Shown in pieces: positions 23,801 to 35,574 of a DNA stretch of 64,000 nucleotides. Under the pieces are notes generated by a model. It had not been told where the DNA came from. It made no database searches and saw only the letters and a list, made by a program, of their open reading frames with translations. Within the stretch, counting starts at the first letter, position 1; the number at the start of each line of letters is the position of its first letter. The DNA is taken from the NCBI RefSeq assembly GCF_949987515.2, contig NC_082689.1, positions 100,850,957 to 100,914,956 on the forward strand, read 5' to 3'. The translations under genes and the position numbers were made by a program. The DNA is from Delphinus delphis (taxonomy: Eukaryota; Chordata; Mammalia; Artiodactyla; Delphinidae).

Positions 23801-24344
23801 TGTCACCAAACTTGAAAATCAATACTGGAAAGAGGCAAGTGCTGGTAGAAAGGAAAGTTGCTTTTAATCAGAATGCCAGCAATCTGGGGAGATGGTGAAC
23901 TTAGTGTCCCCAAAAACCGCTTCTGAAGATTCTGCTCGGCCATGAAAGATTTTAAAGGGAAAAAGGGAAGTCATCTCAGTTAATCACTGAGGTGGGGCTC
24001 AGAGTCTTCATCGTCCCCCACTGTGTGCAGGCTTGTCAACTCCTTGTGATGTTTCTTTCATGTTATCTTGTTCACACAGTTTGTGAGATTACTGAAAGGG
24101 AAGCTAGGGAAGAGATATGGTCATCTATTAATTACTTATTCTTCATTTCTACTTCTTTGATCTATGGAAGGAACCAACAGCTTAGACAAGGTATTGTGTG
24201 ATCAAAAGATTTGAAAGGTGTGCTAGGGCCGGAGATGTGTAGAGCATGGGGGTGCGTGGTTTAAGCTTAGTGACAAGACAAAAGGGGCCTGCTGCAGAGA
24301 GCTCTTTCCTGCAAAGAGCTCTTTCCTGACAAAAGCTGCTTACA
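23801..24344 (-). mobile_element. Solo LTR, antisense, with perfect 4-bp target duplication
   Basis: The element begins TGTCACC and ends CTTACA, so its minus-strand form starts TGTAAG and ends GGTGACA, with TGT/ACA termini. The flanks are ATTT at 23,797-23,800 and ATTT at 24,345-24,348, the 4-bp duplication typical of gammaretrovirus-like insertions. The interior includes a tandem AGAGCTCTTTCCTG pair (24,297-24,328). No internal coding sequence follows, so this is a solo LTR. The promoter motifs are degraded, and family assignment rests on termini and TSD. Confidence 0.78.
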
Positions 24345-24559
24345 ATTTCTCTGTGACTTTGCTCATATGTTGTTTTCTCTGATAGGAAGGTCCTCTTGCC
24401 CCCAAAGACTCATTATTCACGATTTATCTCTCTCAAGAAATTTTCACTCTCCCATCTCCACACAAAATGAAGTGAGTTCCCTTCTTCACTTCAAAGTATT
24501 CATGAGCACATATGTCTTGGTGTTTTATTGCAGTTGTTCCTCTACTTTTCTCTTTCCTT

Positions 24560-24668
24560 GACTTGAATTCCTTCAGATAAAAGACTGCCTTTCATACCTG
24601 CCTCTTAAGAAACCTAGCACCAAACTGGCCACATAGAAGTTGCTCAATAAATGTTTGTGGAATGAATG
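24560..24668 (+). repeat. L2 LINE 3' end
   Basis: The L2 3' terminal order is seen: AAAGACTGCCTTTCATACCTG, CCTAGCACCAAACTGGCCAC, TAGAAGTTGCTCAATAAATG and TTTGTGGAATGAATGAATC. Confidence 0.85.
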
Positions 24669-26230
24669 AATCAGTGTCTTTGGAAAGTGTAAAATATGAG
24701 TAGGCAAAATCAGGTTATGAACTTAAAAGTCCCCTCAAGGTGTTCAAGGAATTTGACAAGAAGACCCTCCCCTCCTGAGAAGGCTCTTATAGTTTTGGAA
24801 GTTTTTGCACTCAGAAATATCTGGCTAAAAATCCCAGTTAAAGTAAATGCATCTTTGGCTCTGGGGAACAGAGAGGGCTCTGAGGTAGGAGGTGTGTGTC
24901 TATCACCACCAATTAATTTTTACTTAGGTACTCTGAGCATTGGGCTTAATAAATTCTTACTTTTTGCAGACTCTTTTATTGTCAGGGCGATTTTAGCTTA
25001 ACCCCAGTGAGATCTTTTTTACATACAAATCTACTTCATAATACATCTAAGGACTTCTGATTTCAGATGTTTTTTTGAACTGGCATCCTCTGGGAAAATT
25101 AAATTTAATATGTAGGCAATAGCCTGATTAATTAAACTTAGGAAAAAAAACATAGTTTCTCTCTCTTCCTCTCTTTACTTCTGGCCAAAATAATTCAGTG
25201 CTTTTCGTTGGAATTTCCCACACAATTGCTTCTCCTCCATTTTATCTGATGGAGGAAGCCTGACCACTGACAGTTATTACCTGACCCATTTTCTTCATGG
25301 TCAGTGATCTTTTGGTTGAGAAAAAGAATTCACTCAAATTAACTCTAGCAAAAAAGGAGGAATTGTTTATAAGAAAGAAAGGGCAATAAGTATAGTCAGA
25401 CTCTCAAAAGACTCGATTTGGGACCTGGAAAACAAGAAACAAAGGTGTTTCTCTCTTCGTCTTTTAAGAATGTATCATGTATTTCTGTCTTTATCTGAGA
25501 ATTTATTAATTCTTTTCCCAGCCAAATACTTTTTTCCTGCCTTTCCATATAAGTAGTAGAATGCGGTTGCTTCACAACTTGTCAGTTTATGTATCTTCTC
25601 AGTTTGAATATCTAAAGAAACTAATTACGTATCATCTTTCAATCCTAGTTTCAAATGCTTGGGAGAAAGAAACTAATTAGCCCAAATGGGTCAGTGGTCT
25701 ACCTCAATCTGCTGTAATGACAGGATGGCCATGGTCATGGGGGATCCTACACATGGCAGGGTTAATCCTAGTCAAGTCTGGAGGCACATTACTCACATTT
25801 ATCAGAGTAGATCCAGGTGGAGCAGATGCCTACCACAAAGAACAGTATTTCTATACAACATAAATTGGTAGTTTGTATTCTGTAATTACCCTGTATCAGT
25901 ATATGTTCACCACAGTGAATCAAGTGCAGGGAACGAGAATCACAGACTGTCTGTATGTCTTAGCCCTGAAAATTAGAGATAAGATTCTCTTCCTTTTCTT
26001 GGCCAGTGCTTTAGACTAACCCACTATGTCCTAATAAAGGACAGTTTTCTAACCAACAATCAAATATCTACAAAACAAGACGTAGTCTCAGTACTCCTTG
26101 AATTTTCCATTTGAACAAACATTCTAGAACTCTCCTCAAGAGAGTCTCTGTCTTTTTTTTCCTTAAAGTAACTTTTATTTATCTCTAGCAGTATGCGTTT
26201 TACTTGTAATCTATGCATTTAATTTTCATA
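24669..26230. other. No gene recognised
   Basis: Non-coding sequence. A 101-codon frame at 24,696-25,001 (+) has no recognisable domain or promoter/splice context, so I do not call it. Confidence 0.45.
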
Positions 26231-26234
26231 AAAA

Positions 26235-26400
26235 TCTGTGTTATGTATAATTTTATTTCGTACTATTTTATATATAAGAAAACAAAAGCACAAAAAGGTT
26301 AAGTAATTTATGCAAATCATACAGTTAGTAAAGGACAAGGGGGTTGGTGAGGGGCTAAAATTAAAAATTGAGACTGGCGTTGGAGCCCAAACTAGCACTA
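26235..26400 (-). repeat. MIR SINE
   Basis: Antisense MIR wording: AAGAAAACAAAAGCACAAAA, GGTTAAGTAATTTATGCAAA, TCATACAGTTAGTAAAGG and GGCGTTGGAGCCCAAAC. Confidence 0.82.
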
Positions 26401-27010
26401 GTGGGTATCTTCATCTGTCTTTATTAGTCATCTTCAACTTCCAGCTAATTCAATAAGTAAAGTGTCTATGATAGAATTCTCTCTAATTGATCTCTTTTAA
26501 CCAGTTCACTAAGTCAAATGTGCTTTTCATGTCTTAGCAAAACAGAGTGACTAACGTATCTGTGTTTTTCTTCCTGCTATTTGATACATTCCTCTTTATG
26601 TCTGTTTGAACTCACAATTATGTAATTTCATTAACTAGGGTATAGACTGATTAAATAAAGTAATTAAAATAGTTATTTCTATAAAAAAGAAGACATATTT
26701 TGCAAGAACTTAAGAAAGATGAACTTCTTATAATAATAGTATTTTAAAATAGGCTTAGAGAAGATAATATAAAAATTAGGAAAAATGTTAATTCCACAGA
26801 ATAACATGGTTAAGAGTAATTAACAAAAATCTTTAAATTCTTGCTACATTTTAAATATTTTATAACTGAGAAATGTATATGGTGTACTATTGACATAACT
26901 ATGCAAAAAAGCTGTGAATTTCAATCCATCGTGAAACGTTTTGAGCCTATATCAGAATTGTCAAATACACATGCAAAGAAAACATTTGAAGGAAGCATAT
27001 GTCTATTTTT
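26401..27010. other. No gene recognised
   Basis: AT-rich non-coding DNA without a classifiable repeat. Confidence 0.5.
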
Positions 27011-27106
27011 CAATTCTCTTTATTTTATTTTTTCATGGAAAACCATTTATTGAGCACTAACAATTTGCCTCATGTACATTATATTTTTTATTGTTTAAAT
27101 GTATTG

Positions 27107-27314
27107 TTTATTTATTTATTTTGCGGTACGTGGGCCTCTCACTGCTGTGGCCTCTCTTGCCGCGGAGCACAGGCTCTGGACGCTCAGGCTCAGCGGCCAT
27201 GGCTCACGGGCCCAGCCGCTCCGCGGCACGTGGGATCCTCCCGGACCGGGGCACGAACCCGCGCCCCCTGCATCGGCAGGCGGACCCCCAACCACTGCGG
27301 CACCAGGGAAGCCC
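27107..27314 (-). mobile_element. CHR SINE, full length
   Basis: A (TTTA)-type tail at the left and CAGGGAAGCCC head at the right. TAAATGTATT at about 27,097-27,106 and TAAACGTATT at 27,315-27,324 form a target duplication with one mismatch. It sits inside or at the edge of the L1M (-) that continues to the right. Confidence 0.95.
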
Positions 27315-27319
27315 TAAAC

Positions 27320-27856
27320 GTATTTTTTAAAGTGTACAATTCACTGGACGTCAATTGTCAGTATTCACCACTAAGTCCAAAATATTTTTAACATCCCAAA
27401 ATGAAATCCTTTACTCATTCACAGTCACTTGCCTTTTCTACCTCACCTAATCCCTAGCAACCACTAATCTAGTTATTTTGTCTCTATAGATTTGTCTATT
27501 CTGGACATATAAATGAAATTATACAATATATATATTGTATAATTTCAATATATATATATACAGCCTTCAATATATATATATACAGCCTTTGGTGTCTGAC
27601 TTCATTAGGTTATAATATTTGCAAGGTTCATCCATGTTGTTACATGTGTCAGTACTTTGCTGATTTATATGGTCATTATATGGTTATATCACATTTATTT
27701 ATCCATTCACCAGTAGTTGGACATTGAATATGCTTCCACTTTTTTTTCTTTTGCTGTGATGAATGAGGCTGCTCTGAACATTTATGTACAAGATTGTGTG
27801 TGAATATACGTTCCCCTTATGTTGAGTGTGTGCATGGGAGAGACATTGCTGGGTCA
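27320..27856 (-). mobile_element. L1M LINE, 3' ORF2 end and UTR, antisense
   Basis: The antisense L1M 3' block is seen in order: AAAGTGTACAATTCACTGG, CCCTAGCAACCACTAATCTA, GATTTGTCTATTCTGGACAT, GGTTCATCCATGTTGTTACA, TTATTTATCCATTCACCAGT, GGCTGCTCTGAACATT and TTGCTGGGTCATGTAG. A perfect palindrome has arisen inside it at 27,514-27,547. Confidence 0.9.
27514..27547. repeat. Perfect 34-bp palindrome without spacer
   Basis: The left half ending GAAATTATACAATATA is followed directly by its exact complement, TATATTGTATAATTTC. A further 23 or so bases, ATATATATATACAGCC, are then tandemly repeated (27,551-27,592). Confidence 0.97.
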
Positions 27857-28252
27857 TGTAGAATGATGGTTAGTTTCATGTGTCTCATTGACTAGACTAT
27901 AATATCCAATTATTCAATCAAATATTAATACAGGTATTACTGTGGAGGTATTTTGTAGATCTGGTTAGTATCTATAATCAAATGACCTAAGGTACAGGAG
28001 ATTATCCATGCTAATGTGAGTAGGTCTCATTCAAGCAAGCCATAGGAGAAGAATTGAGGTTTCTGTAAAAAGAAGAAACTCTGCTTCAAATCAGGAACAT
28101 CAGCCCCTCCCTGAGAGTTTACTGCCTGCCAGATTGGCCTATTAGTTTGGGATTTGGCAGCATCCACAATCATGAAGCCAACTTCTTGAAGTAAATAAAC
28201 CAAACATATATCAACATGTTTGCGTTTCTCTGGAGAGTACTGACTTCTTCAG
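27857..28252 (+). mobile_element. ERVL LTR of MLT2 type
   Basis: The order follows MLT2: GATGGTTAGTTTCATGTGTC, CCAATTATTCAATCAAATAT, GGTATTTTGTAGATCTGG, GGAGATTATCCATGCTAATG, GTTTCTCTGGAGAGTACTGAC. A polyadenylation region (AAGTAAATAAACC) lies near 28,193. It is directly followed by a primer-binding-site remnant (GGTACTGAGGG at 28,258), so this is the 5' LTR of the degraded provirus below. Confidence 0.85.
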
Positions 28253-30480
28253 ACTCTGGTACTGAGGGTTGCTTGGAGGCACAAACTTTTGTTTTTTAAT
28301 TGAAGTATGGTTGATTTACAATGTTGTGTTAATTTCTGCTGCACAGCAAAGTGACTCAGTTATACATATATATATATATATATATTTCATATTCTTTTCC
28401 ATTATGGTTTATCCCAAGATATTGGATATAGTTCCCTGTGCTATACAGGAGGACTTTGTTGTTTTTCCATTCTATATATAATAGTTTACAACTGCTAATC
28501 CCAAACTCCCAATCCTTCCCTCCCCTACCTGCCCTCGCCCTTGGCAACCACAGGTCTGTTCTCTGTTGGTCTGTTTTGAGGAACAGAATATTAAGGACAA
28601 GTTTTATGCATTGGTTCTGTTTTTTTGGAGTTGATTCTCTAATCTGATTAAATTTCAAGGCACTGATGACTATTTCCAGTGATAAAGAGAGCACTAGTAG
28701 TCCACGTGGCAGTGGAGATGTGCAAAATGACACCATTTCCCACTTCTAATCAAGCACTTATAAAAGATAAGTTTCTGGGTGACCATGTATTTTATACTTT
28801 AGGGCATTTCTGTAAAACTAATGAGTATAATGATATTGGCTGGTTGCTCCTAACTTCTGGAGAAAGTAGGAGATATAAGATGCTTAGGACTTCACATTCC
28901 CAGCTTAAGCTTTGCATAAATGACCGGAAATTTTCTGTCTACCCTGAAAGAATCCATTAAGTCCCACAGCTATAGGGCTGATATTTCTGAAAATCAAACC
29001 CAGACTCATTGTATAATTGGTTGAATCACAACACAAATTGAACTCTTAACCTCTCAAGGAGATTCTGTTAAAGTGAAGGCATTAGTTGGGAAAAAGATGG
29101 GATCTTGAAAATTAGAATAAGGACATGTGGTCATATCCCATTGAAACTGGGGACATCAAACCCCTGAATTCCACTGTTTTTTTGGCTGTAGTCTGGCACA
29201 CCTTTCTGAGGAGTTCAGCCTCTTCCTGAGGAGTTTAAACCAACTTTGCCTGAAGAAGCCATAATGACCCCTCTTTTTTTTCAAGACCTAAAGCTGAACT
29301 CATGTCCCAACAAACCCAGAAGGGTAAGGTCAGTGGTGAATTACAGAGAGATGATCTATACATCCAAAGAGCCATACAATCAATTTTTCCAAAGTATATG
29401 AACAGAAATCTGGGAAATATGTGTAGAAATTAATGTTAAGGGTGCAGAATAATAGTGGTGGAGAAAAAAAAGTTGCATTAGGCCAAATTAATTCATATTG
29501 GACCACTAAGCAGAGAATCTGGATTCAATGTTGCAACTCAAGGGGTTAGAAAGTGCTCTAACATGGGTGAAACACGCACCAAGATGTGGTCTACACTAAA
29601 AGAAGCTGAAATGCCAAAACAGTCTTGGTATACCATAGAAAAGGGGTCCAAAGGCTTAGGGAGATTAAAACGGTAAAATGGATTTATCATAAATTTGTAA
29701 AGGGTGTCCCAGCTTTCTTGAACATCTTTGTGGTTGTCCTTTTCTGTAGGCCAGAAACTAAAGTGGAAACTGTTGCCACTGAACTGGGATTGTTAAATGC
29801 AGTAGGGGAATAAATGTATACCAGGATGGCAGGAGCCAGTGGCCACACTTAATTGCCCAAGACAAGGCAGGCATGGTTGCCTTAATAGACAGAAGGTCAA
29901 AGCAGTAATTAAAACAGTGTGACTCACAGAGACCTAAGACACTGGCCAGTTGATCATGGTGTTCCTAGAAGAGAATTAAATGTACAGTCTACTAAATTCT
30001 TACTTGATCTTTATAAGCAGAAGACTTCTGGGTCAAGTGAACAGAAGTTCAACTTGACACCAAAATAAAGAGTCATGAACTCTCAGTGATTTCCTAGATT
30101 GGATCCAGTTTACAGACCTAGACCCCTTGAGTAAAGGAAAGGTTGGACCTGCGTACAGAAGGATCTTATTTCCTTAAAATTGATAATTTATTATACAGAG
30201 TGTACTAATAATCTTCCTCTGGGCATTTTCCAAAAGGGACCTACAGCCTTTTACTAGGATTACTATTCATGGGCAAAATAAATTGTCAGACTTGGGATTG
30301 CCAGACACTAGCTCTGAACTAACACTTATTCCAAGAGACTATCAGTGCAGAGGTTCGTGGAGGTCAGGTGATCAATGGAGTTTTAGCTTATGTTTGCCTT
30401 ATGGTGGGTCCACTGGGTCCCTGAACTCATTCTCTAGTTATTTTCACAGTCACAGTATGGATACTTGACATAGATGTACT
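28253..30480 (+). pseudogene. Degraded ERVL internal region (gag- and protease-like), 5' part of a provirus
   Basis: Just after the LTR, a CTGGTACTGAGGG remnant resembles the tRNA-Leu primer-binding site of ERVL elements. From about 28,600 the sequence matches, by recognition, the internal wording that follows ERVL/MaLR LTRs (GGCACTGATGACTATTTCCA, GAGATGTGCAAAATGACACC, TGGGTGACCATGTATTTTA, GGCTTAGGGAGATTAAAA). At about 30,310 a frame reading DTSSELTLIP corresponds to a retroviral aspartic-protease active-site region. The usual DTG is altered to DTS, which would abolish activity. Stops and indels occur throughout, an L1 3' fragment interrupts it at 28,285-28,605, and no 3' LTR was found. It is non-functional. 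Confidence 0.75.
28285..28605 (-). mobile_element. L1 3' UTR fragment, antisense, inserted in ERVL
   Basis: Same 3' UTR family as at 15.35 kb: TTTTTTAATTGAAGTATGG, GCACAGCAAAGTGACTCAG, a (TA)n tract at about 28,362-28,386, TTCCCTGTGCTATACAGGAG, AATCCCAAACTCCCAATCC, CCTTGGCAACCACAGG. GGCACAAACTTTTG at the left and GGACAAGTTTTATG at the right look like a decayed target duplication. Confidence 0.88.
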
Positions 30481-30544
30481 CAGCAACTGGCAGAATCCAC
30501 TTACATTTGAAATAATTATTGACAGGTAAGAACTTACTATTGCC

Positions 30545-31870
30545 ATTTTGTTAATTGTTTTTTGACTGTTTTGTAATTCCTTTGCTCCCTTCTTTCTCTT
30601 TTACTGTTTTCCTTTGTGGATTGATGACTTTTGGAGTGGTATGCTTTGAATCCTTTCTCTTTATCTTTTGTGTATCTACTATAGATTTTTGCTTTGTGGT
30701 TATAAGGCTTCTAGAAAATATCTTATAGTCATAACAGTATATTTTAAGCTGATAACAACTTAACTTCAATTGCATAAGAAACCTTTTTGCTTTCCCACCC
30801 AACATTTTATGTTTTTGATATCACAACTTATATTTTTATATTGTGTAACCATTAATAAAATATTATATTTATCGTTATTTTTAATCCTTTTGTCTTTTAG
30901 CCTTTATACTAGAGTTAAAAGTGATTTACACGCCACCATTACATAATTCTGAATTTGGCTATATATGTACCTTTACCAGCGAATATTATACTTTCATATA
31001 TTTACATGTTCCTAATTAGCATGCAATTGTAAGCTTTTTGTAGGTATTCTTTTTCATTTTTAGGCCTTTTTCTCTTCAGTTCCTTTTTCTGAGAATTTTT
31101 ATCATTAATTGATATTGGAGTTTTGAAGTGTTTTCCTCTGTTAATTAACATAATTATAAGATTTTTCTTCTTTAGCTATTTGATAGCTTTAGCTATTTGA
31201 TATGGTGGATTTATTGTTTGTTTTTCATATGTTCAACTAGCCTTGAAAACCTGAAATAATTTCACTTGGTCACGGTATTTATTTTTTTTGAATATTTTGG
31301 ATTTTGCTTGCTAATATATTGTTGAGATATCTTGCATCTAGATTCATGGTAGTTATTGGTCTGTAGTCTATTTGTTGGGGGGCTGCCTTCATTTACATTT
31401 GGTATCAGGAGAATACTAGTTTTATAAAATGAATTGGACAATGTTCCTTTATCTTCTTTTCTGTAAAAGATTATGTAAAATTTGGTTAATTCTTCTTTAC
31501 GTATTTGGTATAATTTTCAAGTGGAATCATATGTGATTGGAAATTTATGTTTTGGGAGATTTTAAATTATGAATTTAATTTATTTTATGGTTATAGAGCC
31601 CTTCAGGTTGTCCATTTAATTTTATTTGAGTTTTGGTAGTTTGTGGTTTTTGACGAATAGATCCATTTCTTCTAAGTTGTCAGATTTATGAGTGCTAAGT
31701 TGTCTCAAGCTATCTTTAAAGGCTGTAGGATCTCTAGTGATATCCTCTATTTCATTTCTGATAATGGCAATTTTTGTCTCTTCTCCTTTTATATTGTCAG
31801 TCTTGTTGGAGATATGTCTTTTTCCCGGTTTTCAAGACTGCAGGATGGTGCTTGGAAATGTACACGGGAT
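30545..31870 (-). mobile_element. L1M LINE, antisense
   Basis: The left part (30,545-31,060) carries antisense L1M wording such as TTTTGTGTATCTACTATAGA, GCTGATAACAACTTAACTTC, TTATACTAGAGTTAAAAGTG. From 31,300 the complement encodes degraded ORF2 polymerase sequence (TTTGGTATCAGGAGAATACT, TTATAAAATGAATTGGACAA). All frames are broken. The right edge lies at the CHR SINE insertion. Confidence 0.85.
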
Positions 31871-31885
31871 TAGCACAATATTCTT

Positions 31886-32096
31886 TTTTTTTTTTTTTTT
31901 TTTGTGGTACGCAGCCCTCTCACTGCTGTGGCCTTTCCCGCCACGGAGCACAGGCTCTGGACGCTCAGGCTCAGCGGCCATGGCTCACAGGCTCAGCTGC
32001 TCCGCGGCATGTGGGATCCTCCCGGACAGGGGCATGAACCCGTGTCCCCTGCATCGGCAGGTGGGCTCCCAACCACTGCGCCACCAGGGAAGCCCA
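31886..32096 (-). mobile_element. CHR SINE, full length
   Basis: A 19-base T run (A tail) at the left and AGGGAAGCCC head at the right. A perfect 15-bp target duplication, TAGCACAATATTCTT, lies at 31,871-31,885 and 32,097-32,111. Confidence 0.97.
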
Positions 32097-32111
32097 TAGC
32101 ACAATATTCTT

Positions 32112-33413
32112 GTTTCCTCATTTTTCCCATAAATGTTTTGTATCCTTAGAGAACAAGCAGATAAATTGCATAGTATCTTGGAGCAAAGAATGGAAACAGG
32201 GTCTTAGCCTCTGCTAAGTGATGGAAGCATTCAAGGATGTTAATGAGACTGTAGTTAAGAATTTGACAGTATTTGTCCAGACTACATAGAAGGGTGGGTA
32301 ACTCTAAAAACAAAAAAAAAGAAAGGAAAGAGAAAGAGGAAGAAGAGTTAATGTGTCTGTCACATCAAGTATCATTTTGGGTGTAGTTCACTGGAGTAAC
32401 TCAGATAGGAATCAGATTGCTAGAGGTCCAGGTGGACATAGGTTGCAAAGAAGTACAGGCAGCAGATTCAAGTTGATCCAAAAGTTAGAAATGAGAGCAA
32501 GAAGAGAACAATAGAGTAGAGGGGTTACTTATAAGAAAGTGGTGAATTTTTTTTCAGTACAGTAAAATGTGTGCATATATTCGGAAAATTAAAGGGAATG
32601 ACAAATTTCCAATACAGATAATTAAGAGAACTACATATATTTTTGCTTAAAAAGTGGTTTCAGACATCTGTTTATACACTCTTTAATTCAGCTGGTTTTA
32701 AATGCTAACATCAAATAAGTGAAACCAAAATCAATGTATTTATTTTATCAACCTTTTGAAAATTTTACATGTGCAGCTTTGGCAAATGTAACTCCAAACA
32801 TCCCAACAAGAGCATCATGCTAATGCGGGGACCATTTCCAAGCAGTGTCCTACAATAGCAGTCTGGAAAACTGGGAAACAAGATTCTGTAGTCACAATGA
32901 GGATAATGTTGTTGTCAAAGAGAATAAAAGCAAATGATGTACAGGTGGCTTTAGGTCAGACAACCATGTGCTTGCATCTGGGAAGTATTCCAAAGGACAG
33001 GTCCTACAAAGAAACATAGCTTTGGCAATGGACAGGGTGGAATATCAGGCAAGCTCTGTGATTCTAGACTGCTTAAAATTTAAAGCAACTCAAACGAAGA
33101 AACTACTGCAATAATAAAGCCATAATTATTAGCATTTAAAAAGAGAACATTAAAATTAAACTCAATGTACTGTATCCATTCTCTTTAAAAATGGGACACA
33201 CTGTTTTTATTATACTCAGAGTAAAAAGTCATCCCCAGTATAATAAAAGCAAAGTTATACTGGAAATCTGGAGGTCAGTTGAGATGTGGTAAAGTCATCT
33301 TACTTCAATATTTTGATATATTTAAAAAACATGGCTATTTGTTGCCTAAAAATGCACTCAGAACATTTGGAGAAAGTAATCATATCTAGATTTCTTGGGA
33401 TGCATTCTTTCTG
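32112..33413. other. No gene recognised
   Basis: Non-coding sequence with purine-rich simple sequence at about 32,312-32,345. No exon or clear repeat. Confidence 0.5.
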
Positions 33414-33789
33414 TGTTAGTCAGCTCAGGCTGCCATAAGAAAATACCACTGACTAGGTGGCTTACACAACAGATATTTACTTCTCACAGTTCTGGAGGCT
33501 GGAAGTCCAAGAACAAGGTGCTGTCCAAATAGGTTCCTGGTGAGAGCTCTTTTCCTGGCTTGCAGATGGCCTCCTTCTCACTGTGTCCTCACATGGCAGA
33601 GAGAGAGAGAGAGAGAAAGAGATTTTTCTTAGAAGGTCACCAATCCTATCGGATTAAGGTCCCACCCTTATGATTTTATTTAACTTTAATTACTTCCTAA
33701 AACGCCTATCTCCAAATACAGTCATATTGGGTGTTAGATCATTGATATACAAATTTGGGGGCGGGAGACACAATTCAGTCTGCTGTACA
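33414..33789 (-). mobile_element. MLT1/MST-type MaLR LTR, antisense
   Basis: Antisense wording in order: TGTTAGTCAGCTCAGGCTGC, GGTGGCTTACACAACAG, CTCACAGTTCTGGAGGCTGG, AAGTCCAAGAACAAGGTGC, TCACTGTGTCCTCACATGGC, AAGGTCCCACCCTTATGA, ATCTCCAAATACAGTCATA, ending GTACA. The flanks are TTCTG (33,409-33,413) and TTCTA (33,790-33,794), a 5-bp target duplication with one mismatch. A (GA)n tract at 33,599-33,618 has expanded inside it. Confidence 0.92.
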
Positions 33790-33859
33790 TTCTAATGGTT
33801 TATTTGAGTAAAAGTCTTTAGTGTGGCCTGGTAGGCATGGGGCCTGGGGCCTGCGGCCT

Positions 33860-34150
33860 GGGGCTTGGGCTATGTCTCTAATATTTCTGTTCACTCTGTT
33901 TAAGCATCCTGACTTCTTAATGTTTCTCAAAATGCTAAATATATTTTCCCCTCTGCCTGCTCACACACTACTTTCTGTGCTTAGCTCATACCCTTCAATC
34001 AGATCTCTGCTCAAACATTGCCGCCTTATTTATTTTTTTAGGTACTTATTGTTTACTTTTATCACTGAACATTGTTTTGTTCACTGTTTATTGTTTTGTT
34101 CACTGTTTATTGTACAGTAAGTACTAAATAAATGCTTGTTGAATGAATAA
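33860..34150 (+). repeat. L2 LINE 3' region
   Basis: Runs through TGTTCACTCTGTTTAAGC and GCTCATACCCTTCAATCAGA to the L2 terminus ACTAAATAAATGCTTGTTGA with a GAATGAATAAATC tail. A 19-base unit with TTTTGTTCACTGTTTATTG is tandemly doubled at about 34,072-34,112. Confidence 0.78.
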
Positions 34151-34893
34151 ATCCTGAATCAAATCCAGAAGAAAAGCATTTGGGAAACAACTCTATTTTG
34201 CTTGCATGCCAAGGAAGACCTGAATGTCTAACCTTCTTCTTGGTTGTTCATATGTAAAAGTCTTATGGACTGAGAGAAGCCTCGTGAGAGAAAGTAAGCC
34301 ATCTCTCTCTCTCTGGCCCTCCCAGTCCAGTACCCATTCATAAATATACATATCTAAGTCTCCTTTGATATCCAATGTAATCAATAATTCATGAGAGTAC
34401 AATTCTTACTCATTCATATCTCCAGTTTGGGACATGCTTTCCCAAAAATATTAAGGGATGTCATTATAGAGGAGTCTTTCAAAGGGAGCATCAACAATTA
34501 CAGTCTCATCTCAGGAAATACAAAGTTCATTTAGCAAACAGCTAAAAAAAGAAACATTCAATGATTTTGGTTGGAAAAAGCAAAGTTGACTGTTGTTAGT
34601 TTAAGTAAGGAATAATATTCTGGAAACCTGTTAGTGAAAGTGAATCCACTGATGACCCACCCTAACCCCTTTGGAATGTGTCAACTTTCTTGGTGACAGC
34701 AAGGAGCAGTAAGAACAATCAACATAGCAGGTTGACATATTTATAGAAACCCCAGGTAATTACACAAATCACTGCCCTAGAGGAATGGCTCCATCTTCAC
34801 CTAGTTCTAGCATTCTTTCCTGTGCTGCAGTCGTCAGGTATAACACGAGGTCATAGAAATAGTTGACACTACCCTATTTATGTTATCAGAATA
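34151..34893. other. No gene recognised
   Basis: Non-coding. Contains a short (CT)n stretch near 34,302. No exon support. Confidence 0.5.
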
Positions 34894-34907
34894 CAATAAC
34901 TGTTCTT

Positions 34908-35030
34908 TTCTGTTTTTTGTCGCCATGCTGCGTGGCATTCAGGATCTTAATTCTTTCACCAGGTATCGAAACTATGGCCCCTGCAGTGGAAGCGCAGAGT
35001 CTTAACAATTGTACCTCCAGGGAAGTCCTG
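34908..35030 (-). mobile_element. Short CHR-2-type SINE
   Basis: Antisense copy with CATGCTGCGTGGCATTCAGG, CAGGTATCGAAACTATGGCC and the CCAGGGAAGTCC head. CAATAACTGTTCTT (34,894-34,907) and CAATAACCATTCTT (35,031-35,044) form a target duplication with two mismatches, older than the main CHR copies. Confidence 0.93.
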
Positions 35031-35044
35031 CAATAACCATTCTT

Positions 35045-35570
35045 AATTATCAAACTCAGCATATTTTCTTTGATTTATAATCAGACGCTCATTCTCCTTT
35101 CATTTCTTGCTTACCCATTTCTCAAAAACAAAACAAAACAAAACAAAAAACCTTTCACAATTCTCTAGACTTCCCTTGGACGTGTATGGGCAACCCAACC
35201 CAAACATGCTGGTTATTTCAGTTGCATGTGGCATATCTTCTAACAATATATTTGGCATGGAGAGGCAGTTATAAAAATGCACACTTAGAGCATCCTTTTC
35301 TAGTTTGGCCAAGTTTGAACCCCATTTGAACACAAATGAGCCACCTTGTTTATCTCACATCTGTCAGTCAACTATATAAACTCATTTCTTTTCTTACTAG
35401 CCAAAGTAATTTCAACACAGCATTTAAAATCACCCAAAAACTTATGTACATATGACCATCTTGTGTAATGTTCCTAAATTTCAAATAAGTGACATTAACT
35501 TTTTAACTTATAAGTTGACATTTATGTTTCACTAAGAATTACCATCAATTTTTACATAATACATTTTTTT
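35045..35570. other. No gene recognised
   Basis: Non-coding; an (AAAAC)n tract at about 35,125-35,150. Confidence 0.5.
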
Positions 35571-35574
35571 TTAC

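Noticed and set aside
28356..28736. 126-codon minus-strand frame
   Set aside because: It lies across the L1 3' UTR fragment and the ERVL remnant; no coding signature.
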